Part shown: positions 1 to 7,214 of the stretch, piece by piece
How the letters are laid out: each line of letters starts with the position of its first letter
Numbering within the stretch: position 1 is the stretch's first letter
Assembly (NCBI GenBank): GCA_023485185.1
Contig: JAMCZP010000297.1
Location: 1-13,702 of the forward strand
Direction: 5' to 3'
Source: Gammaproteobacteria bacterium
GTDB taxonomy: Bacteria > Pseudomonadota > Gammaproteobacteria > Pseudomonadales > Halomonadaceae
DNA length: 13,702 nt
Notes under the pieces: generated by a model
Databases searched by the model: none
Told to the model about the DNA's origin: nothing
The model's input: the letters and a program-made list of their open reading frames with translations, nothing else
Position numbers and translations under genes: made by a program

Positions 1-2173
1 CGCCGAGAAAGTGTTGGCGCTTTACGTCGGGTAGCTGGCCGCTATCGCGCAAAATCTCAGCAAAGGCGCGAATAGAGGTAAGCGGCGTGCGCAGCTCATG
101 GCTGACCATGGCGACGAATTCATCTTTCAAACGATCCAGCTCACGCAGCCGCTCATTAGCGCTGCGTAGCTCTTCACCGATTTGCACCAGCTCTTGTGAT
201 TTTTGTTCTAAGCGTCGGTTGTACTCCAGGGTCTGCGAAGTGGTATCAAGAATGCTCAGAATAGACTCGATATCCAGTGCCTCGCCGCGCACAACTGAGT
301 TGATCAGTACCCGTGCAGAAGCGCTGCCCAGTGAGCCCGCCAGGGCCTGCTCGGCGCGGGTGATCAGTTCGGCAGTGGCAAGCTCATCAGCGGAATAAGT
401 GGCCTTCGCCCCGCCATGACTAAATACCCTGCGGGTAGCTTGAGCGCCCAGATAGCGGACGAGTAACTCTTTTAATGCCCCTTGAGTAGTTTGCCCGCGC
501 CATAGTGATGTAGTGAGTGAGGTGGTTTGCAGATTGGGATGCATCGCTTCGGTGAAAAGCGCCGCCTGGGTTTGCTCGAGAGGTGTCTGCCGAGTAAACA
601 GCGAAATGCCGACCAAAAGCCCTACGTTAGCCAGCATGCTCCACAGCAGCGAGTGGCTATAAATATCCCAATTTTCAAGTCCGAACAGCGCGTAGGGTGT
701 AAGCCAGGTGATGCCCCAAGGGCCTTCTGTGAGCAGGGTGGCATTTAGCCAGCCCGACTGGGCAAAACCGGGTAGTAGCAGCGTATAGCACCAAACCAAA
801 AAACCGGCAATTAAGCCAGCAGTGGCGCCTTGGCGAGTCGCGCCGCGCCAGTAAAGACCGATCAATAGGGCAGGGGCAAACTGCGCGGCGCCGGCAAACG
901 AGACCAGCCCAATAGTGACTAGGCTATAGGAGTCACCAATCAGCGCATGATAGAGATAGCCGAGCAGCAGAATAAGCACAATGGCCACGCGACGAATGCC
1001 CAGTAGCCAGCCCGCCAGCTCACCCTTGGTACTCAGGTGTAAACGGCGTGAACGCAGCAGCAGCGGCATCACCAATTGGTTACTGACCATGGTTGAGAGT
1101 GCAATCGTCTCAACAATCACCATGCCCGTGGCAGCGGAAAGACCGCCAATAAAGACCAGTAGTGGTAATCCTTCAAGCCCTGCAGAGAGCGGTAGGGTCA
1201 ACACAAAGCTATCCGGGTCGCCTGCGCTTACCCCTAGCAGTAAACCGGCTAGCGCAATCGGAATCACAAATAGATTGATGAGCAGCATATAGAGGGGGAA
1301 AAGCCAGCTCGCTCGAGTTAAGTGCTGTTCATCGACATTCTCAACCACTAGCACTTGGAATTGGCGGGGCAGGGTTAAAAAGGCCAAAAAAGCCAGCACT
1401 AGCATGCCCACCCATCCGGTAGCGCCTCCTGGCATGCTATCTAATCCCATACTGTTCACCAGCTCTGGCGTCGCGGCAACTTGTGCAAACAGTGCCCCGG
1501 GACCTTCAAACATCACAAAGACCACAAACACACCGACGGCTATAAACGCGACCAGCTTCACCAGCGACTCAAGCGCGATGGCGGCCACCATGCCTTCGTG
1601 GCGCTCGCTGGCATCCAAATGCCGGGTACCAAACAGAATAATAAACACCGCCAATACCAGCGCCACCCAGAGGGATTTATCCATCCAGAAACGCTCATCC
1701 ACTAAGGTGGTGTCTGCGGTGTTAGGGTAATTGATTAATACTGCGTGGCTGACAGTAATAGCTTTTAACTGCAGCGCGATATAGGGCGTGATACTGATCA
1801 GTGCCATCAAGGCAACCAGCGCCCCCAAACTAGTGCTTTTGCCATAGCGGGCGCTGATAAAGTCGGCAATCGAGGTGATGCGTTGGCGCGCGGCGATACG
1901 CACCATTTTACGAATGACCGAAGGGGCCAATAGCATGGCCAACGTTGGACCTAAGTAAATAAGCAGAAAACTTGGGCCATGCTCGGCGGCGCGTCCGACG
2001 CTTCCATAGAAGGTCCATGCGGTGCAGTACACCGCAATGGAAAGGGCGTATACCGTGGGTGAGCCAATCAGCGACCGGCCTTGTTCGGCACGCCGGTCAC
2101 CCCAGGCGGCCACCACAAACAATAGTGCCAGGTAGCCAAAAGCGGTGCCGAGAATAATAGGATCTGTGCGCAT
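1..2173 (-). CDS. Sodium:solute symporter-histidine kinase fusion (CbrA/CrbS/MxtR type), C-terminus beyond window
   Basis: I translated this gene by hand from the ATG at 2173 (MRTDPIILGTAF...). It stays open for 724 codons to the left edge, so the ATP-binding part and stop lie outside. Residues ~1-500 form a polytopic SSS/SLC5-like transporter with about 13 hydrophobic helices and typical segments such as AWTFYGS near the start. Residues ~565-652 resemble the STAC helical domain that links SLC5 domains to kinases (SASARVLINSVV, ILDTTSQTLEYN). A charged coiled coil follows at ~652-683, then the H-box SHELRTPL with phospho-acceptor His692. No PAS domain is evident before the H-box. Known relatives sense or carry nutrients: CbrA carries histidine and CrbS/MxtR control acetate use. 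The ligand here is unknown. The gene starts 2 nt after the stop of the small membrane gene, so it is probably co-translated. Its partner could be the receiver at 4476-4850. Confidence 0.9.
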   Translation of the reverse strand, partial: MRTDPIILGTAFGYLALLFVVAAWGDRRAEQGRSLIGSPTVYALSIAVYCTAWTFYGSVGRAAEHGPSFLLIYLGPTLAMLLAPSVIRKMVRIAARQRITSIADFISARYGKSTSLGALVALMALISITPYIALQLKAITVSHAVLINYPNTADTTLVDERFWMDKSLWVALVLAVFIILFGTRHLDASERHEGMVAAIALESLVKLVAFIAVGVFVVFVMFEGPGALFAQVAATPELVNSMGLDSMPGGATGWVGMLVLAFLAFLTLPRQFQVLVVENVDEQHLTRASWLFPLYMLLINLFVIPIALAGLLLGVSAGDPDSFVLTLPLSAGLEGLPLLVFIGGLSAATGMVIVETIALSTMVSNQLVMPLLLRSRRLHLSTKGELAGWLLGIRRVAIVLILLLGYLYHALIGDSYSLVTIGLVSFAGAAQFAPALLIGLYWRGATRQGATAGLIAGFLVWCYTLLLPGFAQSGWLNATLLTEGPWGITWLTPYALFGLENWDIYSHSLLWSMLANVGLLVGISLFTRQTPLEQTQAALFTEAMHPNLQTTSLTTSLWRGQTTQGALKELLVRYLGAQATRRVFSHGGAKATYSADELATAELITRAEQALAGSLGSASARVLINSVVRGEALDIESILSILDTTSQTLEYNRRLEQKSQELVQIGEELRSANERLRELDRLKDEFVAMVSHELRTPLTSIRAFAEILRDSGQLPDVKRQHFLG

Positions 2174-2175
2174 GC

Positions 2176-2385
2176 TCAGCGCCCCGCGCGATGTTCCATC
2201 AGCCAGGCGGTTAAACCGATCACCACTGCCCAAGCGATAAACAAATAGAGTGGCAGCCAACCCACGCTAAATGAAGGCAGGCGATCAACCACAATAATTA
2301 GCGGTGGGCAGAATAGCAGCAAGGCAATGGCCACCAAGGCCATTAAGCGCTCTGCTTGTCGTGATTTTACGCCTGGGGATTTCAT
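2176..2385 (-). CDS. Small two-helix membrane protein preceding the symporter-kinase
   Basis: This gene encodes a 69-residue protein with a basic N-terminus (MKSPGVKSRQAER), two hydrophobic segments at about residues 13-33 and 41-61, and a short charged tail (EHRAGR), so both ends are probably cytoplasmic. The ATG at 2385 overlaps the stop of an upstream 6-residue mini-ORF (ATGA), and its own TGA lies 2 nt before the symporter-kinase ATG. I see no convincing ribosome-binding site before it. Small membrane partners are common beside SSS transporters, and in Pseudomonas a small gene (cbrX) is translationally coupled to cbrA. By analogy this could help fold, insert or modulate the sensor. That is inference from position and size, and I do not recognise the family with certainty. 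Confidence 0.8.
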   Translation of the reverse strand: MKSPGVKSRQAERLMALVAIALLLFCPPLIIVVDRLPSFSVGWLPLYLFIAWAVVIGLTAWLMEHRAGR

Positions 2386-2419
2386 GAGGCTGAATGTTTC
2401 ATAAAGCTGAATGTTTCAT
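2382..2419 (-). other. Two chained 6-residue mini-ORFs linked by ATGA overlaps
   Basis: Reading the minus strand, the exonuclease gene ends TTA TGA at 2418-2416. The ATG inside that ATGA opens a mini-ORF (2419-2399, peptide MKHSAL) ending in another ATGA. This opens a second mini-ORF (2402-2382, peptide MKHSAS), also ending in ATGA, whose ATG at 2385 starts the small membrane protein. The arrangement is seen directly. That ribosomes use it for termination-reinitiation is inference, supported by the lack of a clear ribosome-binding site for the membrane gene. Confidence 0.5.
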
Positions 2420-2424
2420 AAAGC
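2389..2424. repeat. 17-bp tandem duplication at a gene junction
   Basis: Two exact 17-bp copies lie back to back at 2389-2405 and 2406-2422 (plus-strand unit gctgaatgtttcataaa), followed by the first two bases of a third. The duplication spans the end of the exonuclease gene. On the minus strand each unit supplies the sequence TTATGAAAC, giving a repeated ATGA stop/start overlap. Confidence 0.95.
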
Positions 2425-4479
2425 ACTGGCATCCTGTCGGTCAAAGGCATTGGCTTGTAGCGCAAGCAGTTGCTCAAGGGTATCGACGCCCCGCGCCTCA
2501 AGGCGTGGCAGAAGCGCAAGCCATAGTTCAGCGGTCACACGGGCATCGCCTAATGCAGTGTGGCGGGTGCCGGGCGGGAATACCAGATCGTAGCGTTGGG
2601 CAAGGCTGTCTAAATCGTGTCCATCTAGCGCCTCATCCAGTGCCCGGGAAATCAGCAATGTATCAATCACCGGTATATCAAAGGCGACCCCTTTATGGCT
2701 GATGGCAAGTAGGTCAAAGGCCGCATTATGGGCGAGTAACACCGCTTCTCCTACGTAGTCACGAAACCGAGTGAGCACAATATCCAGTGGCGGCGCCCCC
2801 ATTACATCGGCATCCGTTAGGCCGTGAATCGCGGTGCTGGCGGGCGGGATGGGGCGTTGTGGGTCAACTTTTTGATCAAACGCTTCGCTAGCCAGTAGAC
2901 GAGCGTTAACCACTCTACAGGCCCCCAGACTGATAACCGTATCGCCCCTGCGCAGCTCAAGCCCGGTGGTTTCAGTATCAAACGATACGACTTCTAAGCT
3001 ACGCAGAGAACGATTGGCGAGGGCCTCATCCGGCGGGGGAAGATCGGCAATGCCAAAGTCATGGAACTCCGGACGAGGGGGCGCTGTTTCCCGCGGGGCA
3101 CCCACACGTTCCATGGCGGGAAGCGGAAGACGCAGGCGTGCATGTACGCCATCATCATCGGCAAGGCTCCAAATATCGCTGGCGTGTTGGCGTAGCACAT
3201 CCGCAACGCTAGGATTGAGCGGCAATGAGGTGAGCGGCTGCTGACGCCATTCAGCCAGCTCATGTTCAGGTATCGCTTTGCCGTGCCAAACTAGATCCAG
3301 GTAGACACGCTTATTGCCCAGGCATATTTCACCCTCAAAGCCACTCTCGGGAAGGTGGGTGCTAAGGTGCTTTACTAAGGAGTCAAAGAGGGCAATCAAA
3401 GCAGGCGCATCACCTTTAAACCACGCAGGCATGCCCACTGGGGTGATCAGGCGGTGTTCGGGATCAAGCCGTTCGTCCAGTGCTTGCCAAAAATCGTTCG
3501 ACCACATCGGTGTTAAACGCTCGCCTTGATGCTGCATCTCATCGAGTAGCTGGCCGATTTTAGCGACGTTGTCGCCCAGTGTTTTGCCCTCTTCATGAAT
3601 AACCCGTTCAAAGCGTTGGCGTAATAACGAAGTATCAGCGTCGCCTTGATGGCGCAATTCGATCAGCGCGTCGGCAGCGCTGGTTAAACTGGCGGTGTGC
3701 TGACGCAGCGGTGTGAGCATGTCAGCAAGCTCTGCTCTAACACCCATTTCGCTTGACCACGACGCGGTGGCATCACTAAAGGTCAGCAGTGTTTCGCCAT
3801 CACTGCCCGGCACGCGGCGCAACATGACTTTCAGCCAACGATCATCACAGGGGGCGAGTAGCTCTCGTGGGGAGCCGTCGTTGGGTAGCTGGCTTAGGGC
3901 CTGCTGCAAGCTTGCAACCGGCAGTAGCGCTTCCAGACGTTTGCCTAAGCCAAGGCCTGTATTACCCACAAAAAAGTCCTCAGCCGCCTGATTAAATAGC
4001 ATCACTCGACGATGGTGGTCACATAGCAGTAGCGGTGTTTCAAGCACTTGCAGTAACGTTTCCAGTTCCTGACGTATGCGTGCGGCGCTACGTGCGCCTT
4101 CAGCATGAGCCGTCGCCAAACGGCTGCGATCCGAACGCCAGCTTTCGCGCACCCGGCGTAAATCTGGCCCAAGGCCTTTCAGCCAGCCTTCCGGCGGGTG
4201 CTCATCCCGTGCATCTGGGTTGGCGACTAAGCGCGCCAACTGCACCTGTAAATGGCGTAGCGGTGTAAACAGCATCCGCTCAAGCACTAAACCAATCAAA
4301 AAGATCGTTGCACCGCCGGTAAAACTACCAAGCCATAACGCGATTCGGGTAATGCCCGTCGGGGCAAGTTGTGTGTCTAGCCAGGCCGCAAAAATAGCGC
4401 CACCGAGCAGACTGATGCCGCTTAGTGCAAGCCAGATGCCAATCAGGCGCTGGCGCTTGGGCAGCCCACCTCTCGTCAT
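2416..4479 (-). CDS. Membrane-anchored PAS / degenerate kinase / DEDDh 3'-5' exonuclease fusion
   Basis: This gene encodes a 687-residue multidomain protein. Two membrane helices (~11-32 and 45-67) are followed by a HAMP-like linker and a coiled coil. A PAS-like segment lies at ~140-235 ([22 protein letters not shown]). A DHp-like helix at ~245-320 reads ADMLTPL where a kinase H-box reads HELRTPL, so Ala252 occupies the catalytic His position. The ATPase-like part at ~325-455 has a decayed G1 box (WHGKAIPE). The C-terminal ~190 residues form a DnaQ-like exonuclease with its catalytic set: Asp501 and Glu503 (FDTETTGLE), Asp589 (HNAAFD), His640 and Asp645 (HTALGDA). It is probably a pseudokinase sensor with an active nuclease, but the substrate is unknown. 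The start overlaps the receiver stop (ATGA), so the two are co-translated. DnaQ-like genes are also reported near crbS-type kinases in vibrios, recalled rather than checked. Confidence 0.88.
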   Translation of the reverse strand: MTRGGLPKRQRLIGIWLALSGISLLGGAIFAAWLDTQLAPTGITRIALWLGSFTGGATIFLIGLVLERMLFTPLRHLQVQLARLVANPDARDEHPPEGWLKGLGPDLRRVRESWRSDRSRLATAHAEGARSAARIRQELETLLQVLETPLLLCDHHRRVMLFNQAAEDFFVGNTGLGLGKRLEALLPVASLQQALSQLPNDGSPRELLAPCDDRWLKVMLRRVPGSDGETLLTFSDATASWSSEMGVRAELADMLTPLRQHTASLTSAADALIELRHQGDADTSLLRQRFERVIHEEGKTLGDNVAKIGQLLDEMQHQGERLTPMWSNDFWQALDERLDPEHRLITPVGMPAWFKGDAPALIALFDSLVKHLSTHLPESGFEGEICLGNKRVYLDLVWHGKAIPEHELAEWRQQPLTSLPLNPSVADVLRQHASDIWSLADDDGVHARLRLPLPAMERVGAPRETAPPRPEFHDFGIADLPPPDEALANRSLRSLEVVSFDTETTGLELRRGDTVISLGACRVVNARLLASEAFDQKVDPQRPIPPASTAIHGLTDADVMGAPPLDIVLTRFRDYVGEAVLLAHNAAFDLLAISHKGVAFDIPVIDTLLISRALDEALDGHDLDSLAQRYDLVFPPGTRHTALGDARVTAELWLALLPRLEARGVDTLEQLLALQANAFDRQDASAL

Positions 4480-4850
4480 GGCTGCTCCTCATTGAGTAGC
4501 GCTTTAACTTTTTCAACTAACGACTGAGTCGAAAAAGGTTTGGTAATGTAGTCATCGGCACCTAACGCCATACCTTTTTCACGCTCTACATCGCGTCCAT
4601 GGGCCGTCAGCATAATAATAGGTAGTTGTGCGGTTGCTTCTTTACTGCGTAGTCGCTCTAACACATCAAAACCGCTGATGCCTGGTAGGCTAATATCGAG
4701 CAGTAATAGATCGGGTCGAGTATCTTCAACCCGAGCCAAGGCTTGCTCGCCATCCTCGGCGGTGACCACCTCGAAGCCCGCTTGCTCCATCAAAAACTCT
4801 AGCGATAAAACAATGTTGGGTTCGTCATCGACTACGAGCACTTTGGCCAT
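4476..4850 (-). CDS. Single-domain (CheY-like) response regulator
   Basis: This 124-residue protein is a complete receiver domain with no output domain. The phosphorylation site is Asp52 ([10 protein letters not shown]), the acidic pocket is Asp8/Asp9 (VVDDE), and the switch residues are Thr82 (MLTAHG) and Lys104 (ITKPF). After Lys104 there are only about 20 residues, so it probably acts by protein contact or as a phosphate shuttle, not by binding DNA. It is first in the minus-strand signalling operon. Its TGA overlaps the ATG of the pseudokinase-exonuclease gene, and the symporter-kinase two genes further on is a plausible phosphate donor. An AGGAG lies 6 nt before its ATG, which supports this start. 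CrbS- and CbrA-type kinases usually pair with DNA-binding regulators (CrbR, CbrB), so a true transcriptional partner may lie outside the window. Confidence 0.93.
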   Translation of the reverse strand: MAKVLVVDDEPNIVLSLEFLMEQAGFEVVTAEDGEQALARVEDTRPDLLLLDISLPGISGFDVLERLRSKEATAQLPIIMLTAHGRDVEREKGMALGADDYITKPFSTQSLVEKVKALLNEEQP

Positions 4851-4856
4851 GGAGTT

Positions 4857-4861
4857 CTCCT
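4857..4861 (-). promoter_or_regulatory. Ribosome-binding site of the receiver gene
   Basis: AGGAG on the minus strand lies 6 nt before the ATG at 4850. It is followed at once by CTCC, which is complementary to GGAG, so the site is partly self-complementary. Confidence 0.8.
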
Positions 4862-4964
4862 GTCATTATTAGTGTTAGAGCTGCCTAAACTCCTGAATTC
4901 AAGCAATAAGTGCAGCATCAACAAGCGATGTATGGCTATCAGTCTAGTGAGATGTGAGGGGGCA

Positions 4965-4981
4965 GCCAAGACGACCTTGGC
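4965..4981. promoter_or_regulatory. Short dyad, possible operator
   Basis: The sequence gccaag-acgac-cttggc forms a perfect 6-bp inverted repeat with a 5-nt centre in the divergent control region. No T-run follows on either strand, so it is not an intrinsic terminator. It could be an operator half-site pair, but no regulator can be assigned. Confidence 0.3.
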
Positions 4982-4986
4982 CGAAT

Positions 4987-5004
4987 GCTTATACCGATAT
5001 AGGC
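4987..5004. promoter_or_regulatory. Imperfect AT-rich dyad, possible operator
   Basis: gcttataccgatataggc is an 18-bp near-palindrome with paired outer GC/GC and inner TATA/TATA arms around CCGA, and one mismatch per arm. It lies 5 nt after the first dyad, roughly 195 bp before the cstA start. Confidence 0.25.
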
Positions 5005-5184
5005 AGTGAAGCGTCGCTTTAGCAGAATGTATAAGTAAAAGGGCCTGACAACTAAGACTTTAGAATCAATTCAAGCTGTTAAAATTGTATTCTTATGGAC
5101 TTACCCGTTTACTCATACCACTCTGTAAGTTGAGACGCGTGTCTATTCCCTGGTTTAGTAAATAAACAATAACAACCAAACCCA

Positions 5185-5190
5185 AAGGAG
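5185..5190 (+). promoter_or_regulatory. Ribosome-binding site of cstA
   Basis: AAGGAG lies 8 nt before the ATG at 5199. It is a strong site at the ideal distance and fixes the start of the transporter gene. Confidence 0.85.
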
Positions 5191-5198
5191 CAGCGCCC

Positions 5199-6872
5199 AT
5201 GAGTGCTATTTTCCTGTTAGTGGTAGGTCTTGGTGCAATGGCCGTGGGGTACTTCGTGTACTCCAAGTTTATTGCGGAGAAGATTTATCAATTAGACCCT
5301 GATTTTAAAACCCCTGCCCATGAGTTTGAGGACGGCATTGACTATGTGCCGACCAATCGGTTTGTCTTATGGGGCCACCACTTTACCTCTGTTGCAGGCG
5401 CTGCTCCCATTGTGGGCCCTGCCATTGCCGTTATCTGGGGGTGGGCACCAGCCTTTTTATGGGTAGTGTTCGGCACCATTTTCTTTGCCGGTATTCATGA
5501 CTTCGGTGCCATTTGGGCCAGTGTACGCAATAAGGCAAAATCGGTGGGGGCTCTCACCGGCGATGTGGTTGGTAAGCGTGCCCGCAGTATCTTTATGATC
5601 GTTATTTTCTTGGTTTTGCTGATGGTGAACGCAGTGTTCGCGGTGGTCATTGCCGGGTTAATGATGAACTTCCCCAGCGCCGTGGTTCCCGTTTGGGGCG
5701 CCATCATCGTCGCATTAATCATTGGTCAAATGATTTACCGTCGTATTATGAGTTTGGCGGTGGTTTCCGTGATTGGCGTAGTGGCGCTGTACGCGTTAAT
5801 CGGTATTGGGCCATCGGTGCCCATTCAAATGCCTGCTGAAGTGGCGGGTATGTCGGGCAATGCCATCTGGATTCTGATTCTATTTGGTTATGCCGCGATT
5901 GCTTCACTATTGCCGGTCTGGATGCTGCTTCAGCCACGGGACTATATTAATGGACTGCAGCTGTTTATTGGTTTGCTGATTCTGTATGGCGCCTTAGTAC
6001 TCTTAAATCCAACGCTAGTGGCGCCAGCATTTAATAGCGATGTCCCTGCAGGTACGCCGTCGTTATTACCGCTGCTATTTGTCACTATTGCTTGTGGTGC
6101 CATATCGGGCTTCCACGGTTTGGTCTCATCCGGTACAACATCCAAGCAGTTGAACAAAGAGACCGACGCGCGCTTTGTCGGTTATTTCGGCGCTGTAGGC
6201 GAGGGCATGCTCGCCCTGGCAGCAATATTGGCAGCCACCGCTGGGTTTGCCACTTTAGGCGACTGGCAGGCCATGTATACCTCCTTTGGGCAGGGCGGGG
6301 TCAATGCCTTTGTGCAAGGCGGTGCGTTCATTATTCATAACGGCTTAGGTTTGCCGGAAGTGACCGCAGCAACACTGCTAACCGTCATGGCGGCGCTATT
6401 TGCAGGTACCACCATGGATACCGGCCTGCGCCTGCAGCGCTATATTTTTCAAGAGTGGGGCGATATCTATAACCAGCAGTGGATGAAGAAGCCCGCTATT
6501 GCGACAGGCTTAGCGGTGGGTAGCTGCTTGCTACTGGCATTTGGTGCAGGCGGCGCCGATGGGTCCGGTGGCTTGATTATCTGGCCGTTATTTGGCACCA
6601 CAAACCAGCTGCTGGCAGGCCTGACGCTTCTGGTCATTACCGTTATGTTGGTGCGTATGAAACGGCCTATGTGGTTTACGTTAGCGCCGCTATGCTTCCT
6701 ACTGGTGATGACTATTTTAGCGTTGCTCATCCAGTTACGTACGTTTTGGAACCAGGGCAATATGTTTCTGCTGGTACTGGATATCGTGGTGCTGGTGGCG
6801 GCCATTATGGTTGCGATGGAGTGCGCGTCTGCGCTCAAGCGTTCACGAGCTGAAATGGCTGCTCAGAAATAA
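5199..6872 (+). CDS. cstA: CstA-family carbon starvation transporter (short form)
   Basis: This gene encodes a 557-residue polytopic inner-membrane protein with about 15 hydrophobic segments. Family signatures are HHFTSVAGAAPIVGPAIA at residues ~60-77 and FAGIHDFGA at ~96-104. A glycine-rich loop (SGTTSKQL) sits mid-protein, and GTTMDTGLRLQRY and FGTTNQLLAGLTL lie in the second half. CstA relatives (E. coli CstA and BtsT) take up pyruvate or peptides on nutrient limitation. The substrate here cannot be read from sequence. E. coli CstA and BtsT are about 700 residues, so this is the shorter branch. Shorter CstA proteins followed by a small CC-tail gene and an ArsA-like gene appear to form a recurring arrangement, as far as I recall. 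The gene is divergent from a symporter-like sensor-kinase operon, so nutrient control by that system is plausible. The next gene's ribosome-binding site follows its stop directly. Confidence 0.93.
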   Translation: MSAIFLLVVGLGAMAVGYFVYSKFIAEKIYQLDPDFKTPAHEFEDGIDYVPTNRFVLWGHHFTSVAGAAPIVGPAIAVIWGWAPAFLWVVFGTIFFAGIHDFGAIWASVRNKAKSVGALTGDVVGKRARSIFMIVIFLVLLMVNAVFAVVIAGLMMNFPSAVVPVWGAIIVALIIGQMIYRRIMSLAVVSVIGVVALYALIGIGPSVPIQMPAEVAGMSGNAIWILILFGYAAIASLLPVWMLLQPRDYINGLQLFIGLLILYGALVLLNPTLVAPAFNSDVPAGTPSLLPLLFVTIACGAISGFHGLVSSGTTSKQLNKETDARFVGYFGAVGEGMLALAAILAATAGFATLGDWQAMYTSFGQGGVNAFVQGGAFIIHNGLGLPEVTAATLLTVMAALFAGTTMDTGLRLQRYIFQEWGDIYNQQWMKKPAIATGLAVGSCLLLAFGAGGADGSGGLIIWPLFGTTNQLLAGLTLLVITVMLVRMKRPMWFTLAPLCFLLVMTILALLIQLRTFWNQGNMFLLVLDIVVLVAAIMVAMECASALKRSRAEMAAQK

Positions 6873-6886
6873 GGGGAGTGACTATT

Positions 6887-7189
6887 ATGTACGATGACCC
6901 GGGCAACGGGTCGTCGCCACGTCGCGACAAATTACGGGCCTGGTTAGACCAGGCCCGTTTCTTTACGGAAGAAGTGTATAGTTCGCGCTATCGGGGAGCT
7001 ATCGCCCGAGCGCGACGCGACGAAGACGACCTGTTTATGCTGTTAGTATTTTCTGAAATGATGGGGTTACAGAATCCTGCCGCTTACTACACCCTTGAGC
7101 TTCAGCCGCTACTACTTGAGCGTTTTCACGACTGGCACAAGCGGATGGGAATGGAGCACTCGCCGCTGGATCATTTTCGCTGCTGTTAG
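6887..7189 (+). CDS. Small CstA-associated protein with C-terminal Cys-Cys (cory-CC-star type)
   Basis: This gene encodes a 100-residue soluble protein rich in Arg, Glu and aromatic residues (LRAWLDQARFFTEEVYSSRYRG, RRDEDDLFMLLVFSEMMGLQNP). It ends exactly in HFRCC before the stop. I match it to the family NCBI calls cory-CC-star, small proteins named for the terminal Cys pair and found near cstA and ArsA-like genes; this is from memory. I chose the ATG at 6887 because GGGGAG at 6873-6878 sits 8 nt before it. A GTG at 6878 in the same frame overlaps that site and is unlikely to be used. The terminal Cys pair could bind metal or form a disulfide, but the function is unknown. A terminator-like hairpin lies about 50 nt inside the gene. 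Confidence 0.75.
   Translation: MYDDPGNGSSPRRDKLRAWLDQARFFTEEVYSSRYRGAIARARRDEDDLFMLLVFSEMMGLQNPAAYYTLELQPLLLERFHDWHKRMGMEHSPLDHFRCC
6934..6964 (+). terminator. Intragenic intrinsic-terminator-like hairpin
   Basis: A perfect inverted repeat has 11-bp arms (acgggcctggt at 6934-6944, accaggcccgt at 6948-6958) and a 3-nt loop, followed by ttcttt. The stem is GC-rich and the layout is that of a rho-independent terminator on the plus strand. It lies inside the coding region of the CC-tail gene, starting at nucleotide 48, so translating ribosomes would normally melt it. It could act as an attenuator, limit expression of the downstream genes relative to cstA, or protect the cstA message from 3' decay. 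Function is inference; the structure is seen directly. Confidence 0.55.
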
Positions 7190-7214
7190 TAGAAATTAAA
7201 CATTGGGGAACGCT

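Larger units (their letters stand above)
4851..5198. promoter_or_regulatory. Divergent control region between the signalling operon and cstA
   Basis: This 348-bp non-coding stretch must hold the promoters of both divergent transcription units. It is more AT-rich than its flanks, especially from about 5040 to 5180. A possible weak sigma70-like pair for cstA is TTGTAT at about 5085 and TTTACT 17 nt later, too weak to call on its own. I found no good sigma54 site (GG-N10-GC), no CRP-like double half-site and no coding potential. Two short dyads lie in the middle and are listed separately. Confidence 0.6.

Noticed and set aside
87..398. Plus-strand open frames across 87-1730
   Set aside because: They are complements of the symporter-kinase gene; Ser/Arg-rich compositions reflect antisense codons, and the minus frame gives a coherent SSS/STAC/H-box protein.
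4851..5198. Sigma54 promoter or CRP site before cstA
   Set aside because: TTGGCCGAATGCTT has GG and GC only 6 nt apart instead of 10, and only a single TGTGA half-site is present.
6467..6838. 123-residue open frame on the minus strand inside cstA
   Set aside because: It is antisense to a strongly conserved membrane transporter gene, has Ser/Thr/Pro/Asn-rich composition typical of a shadow frame, and lacks a ribosome-binding site.
6878..7189. Longer form of the CC-tail gene starting at GTG 6878
   Set aside because: That GTG overlaps the GGGGAG ribosome-binding site that is well placed for the ATG at 6887.
7203..7214. Upstream TTG start for the ArsA-like gene
   Set aside because: The TTG precedes the GGGGA site that serves the ATG at 7215; the added residues (MGNA) bring no family similarity.
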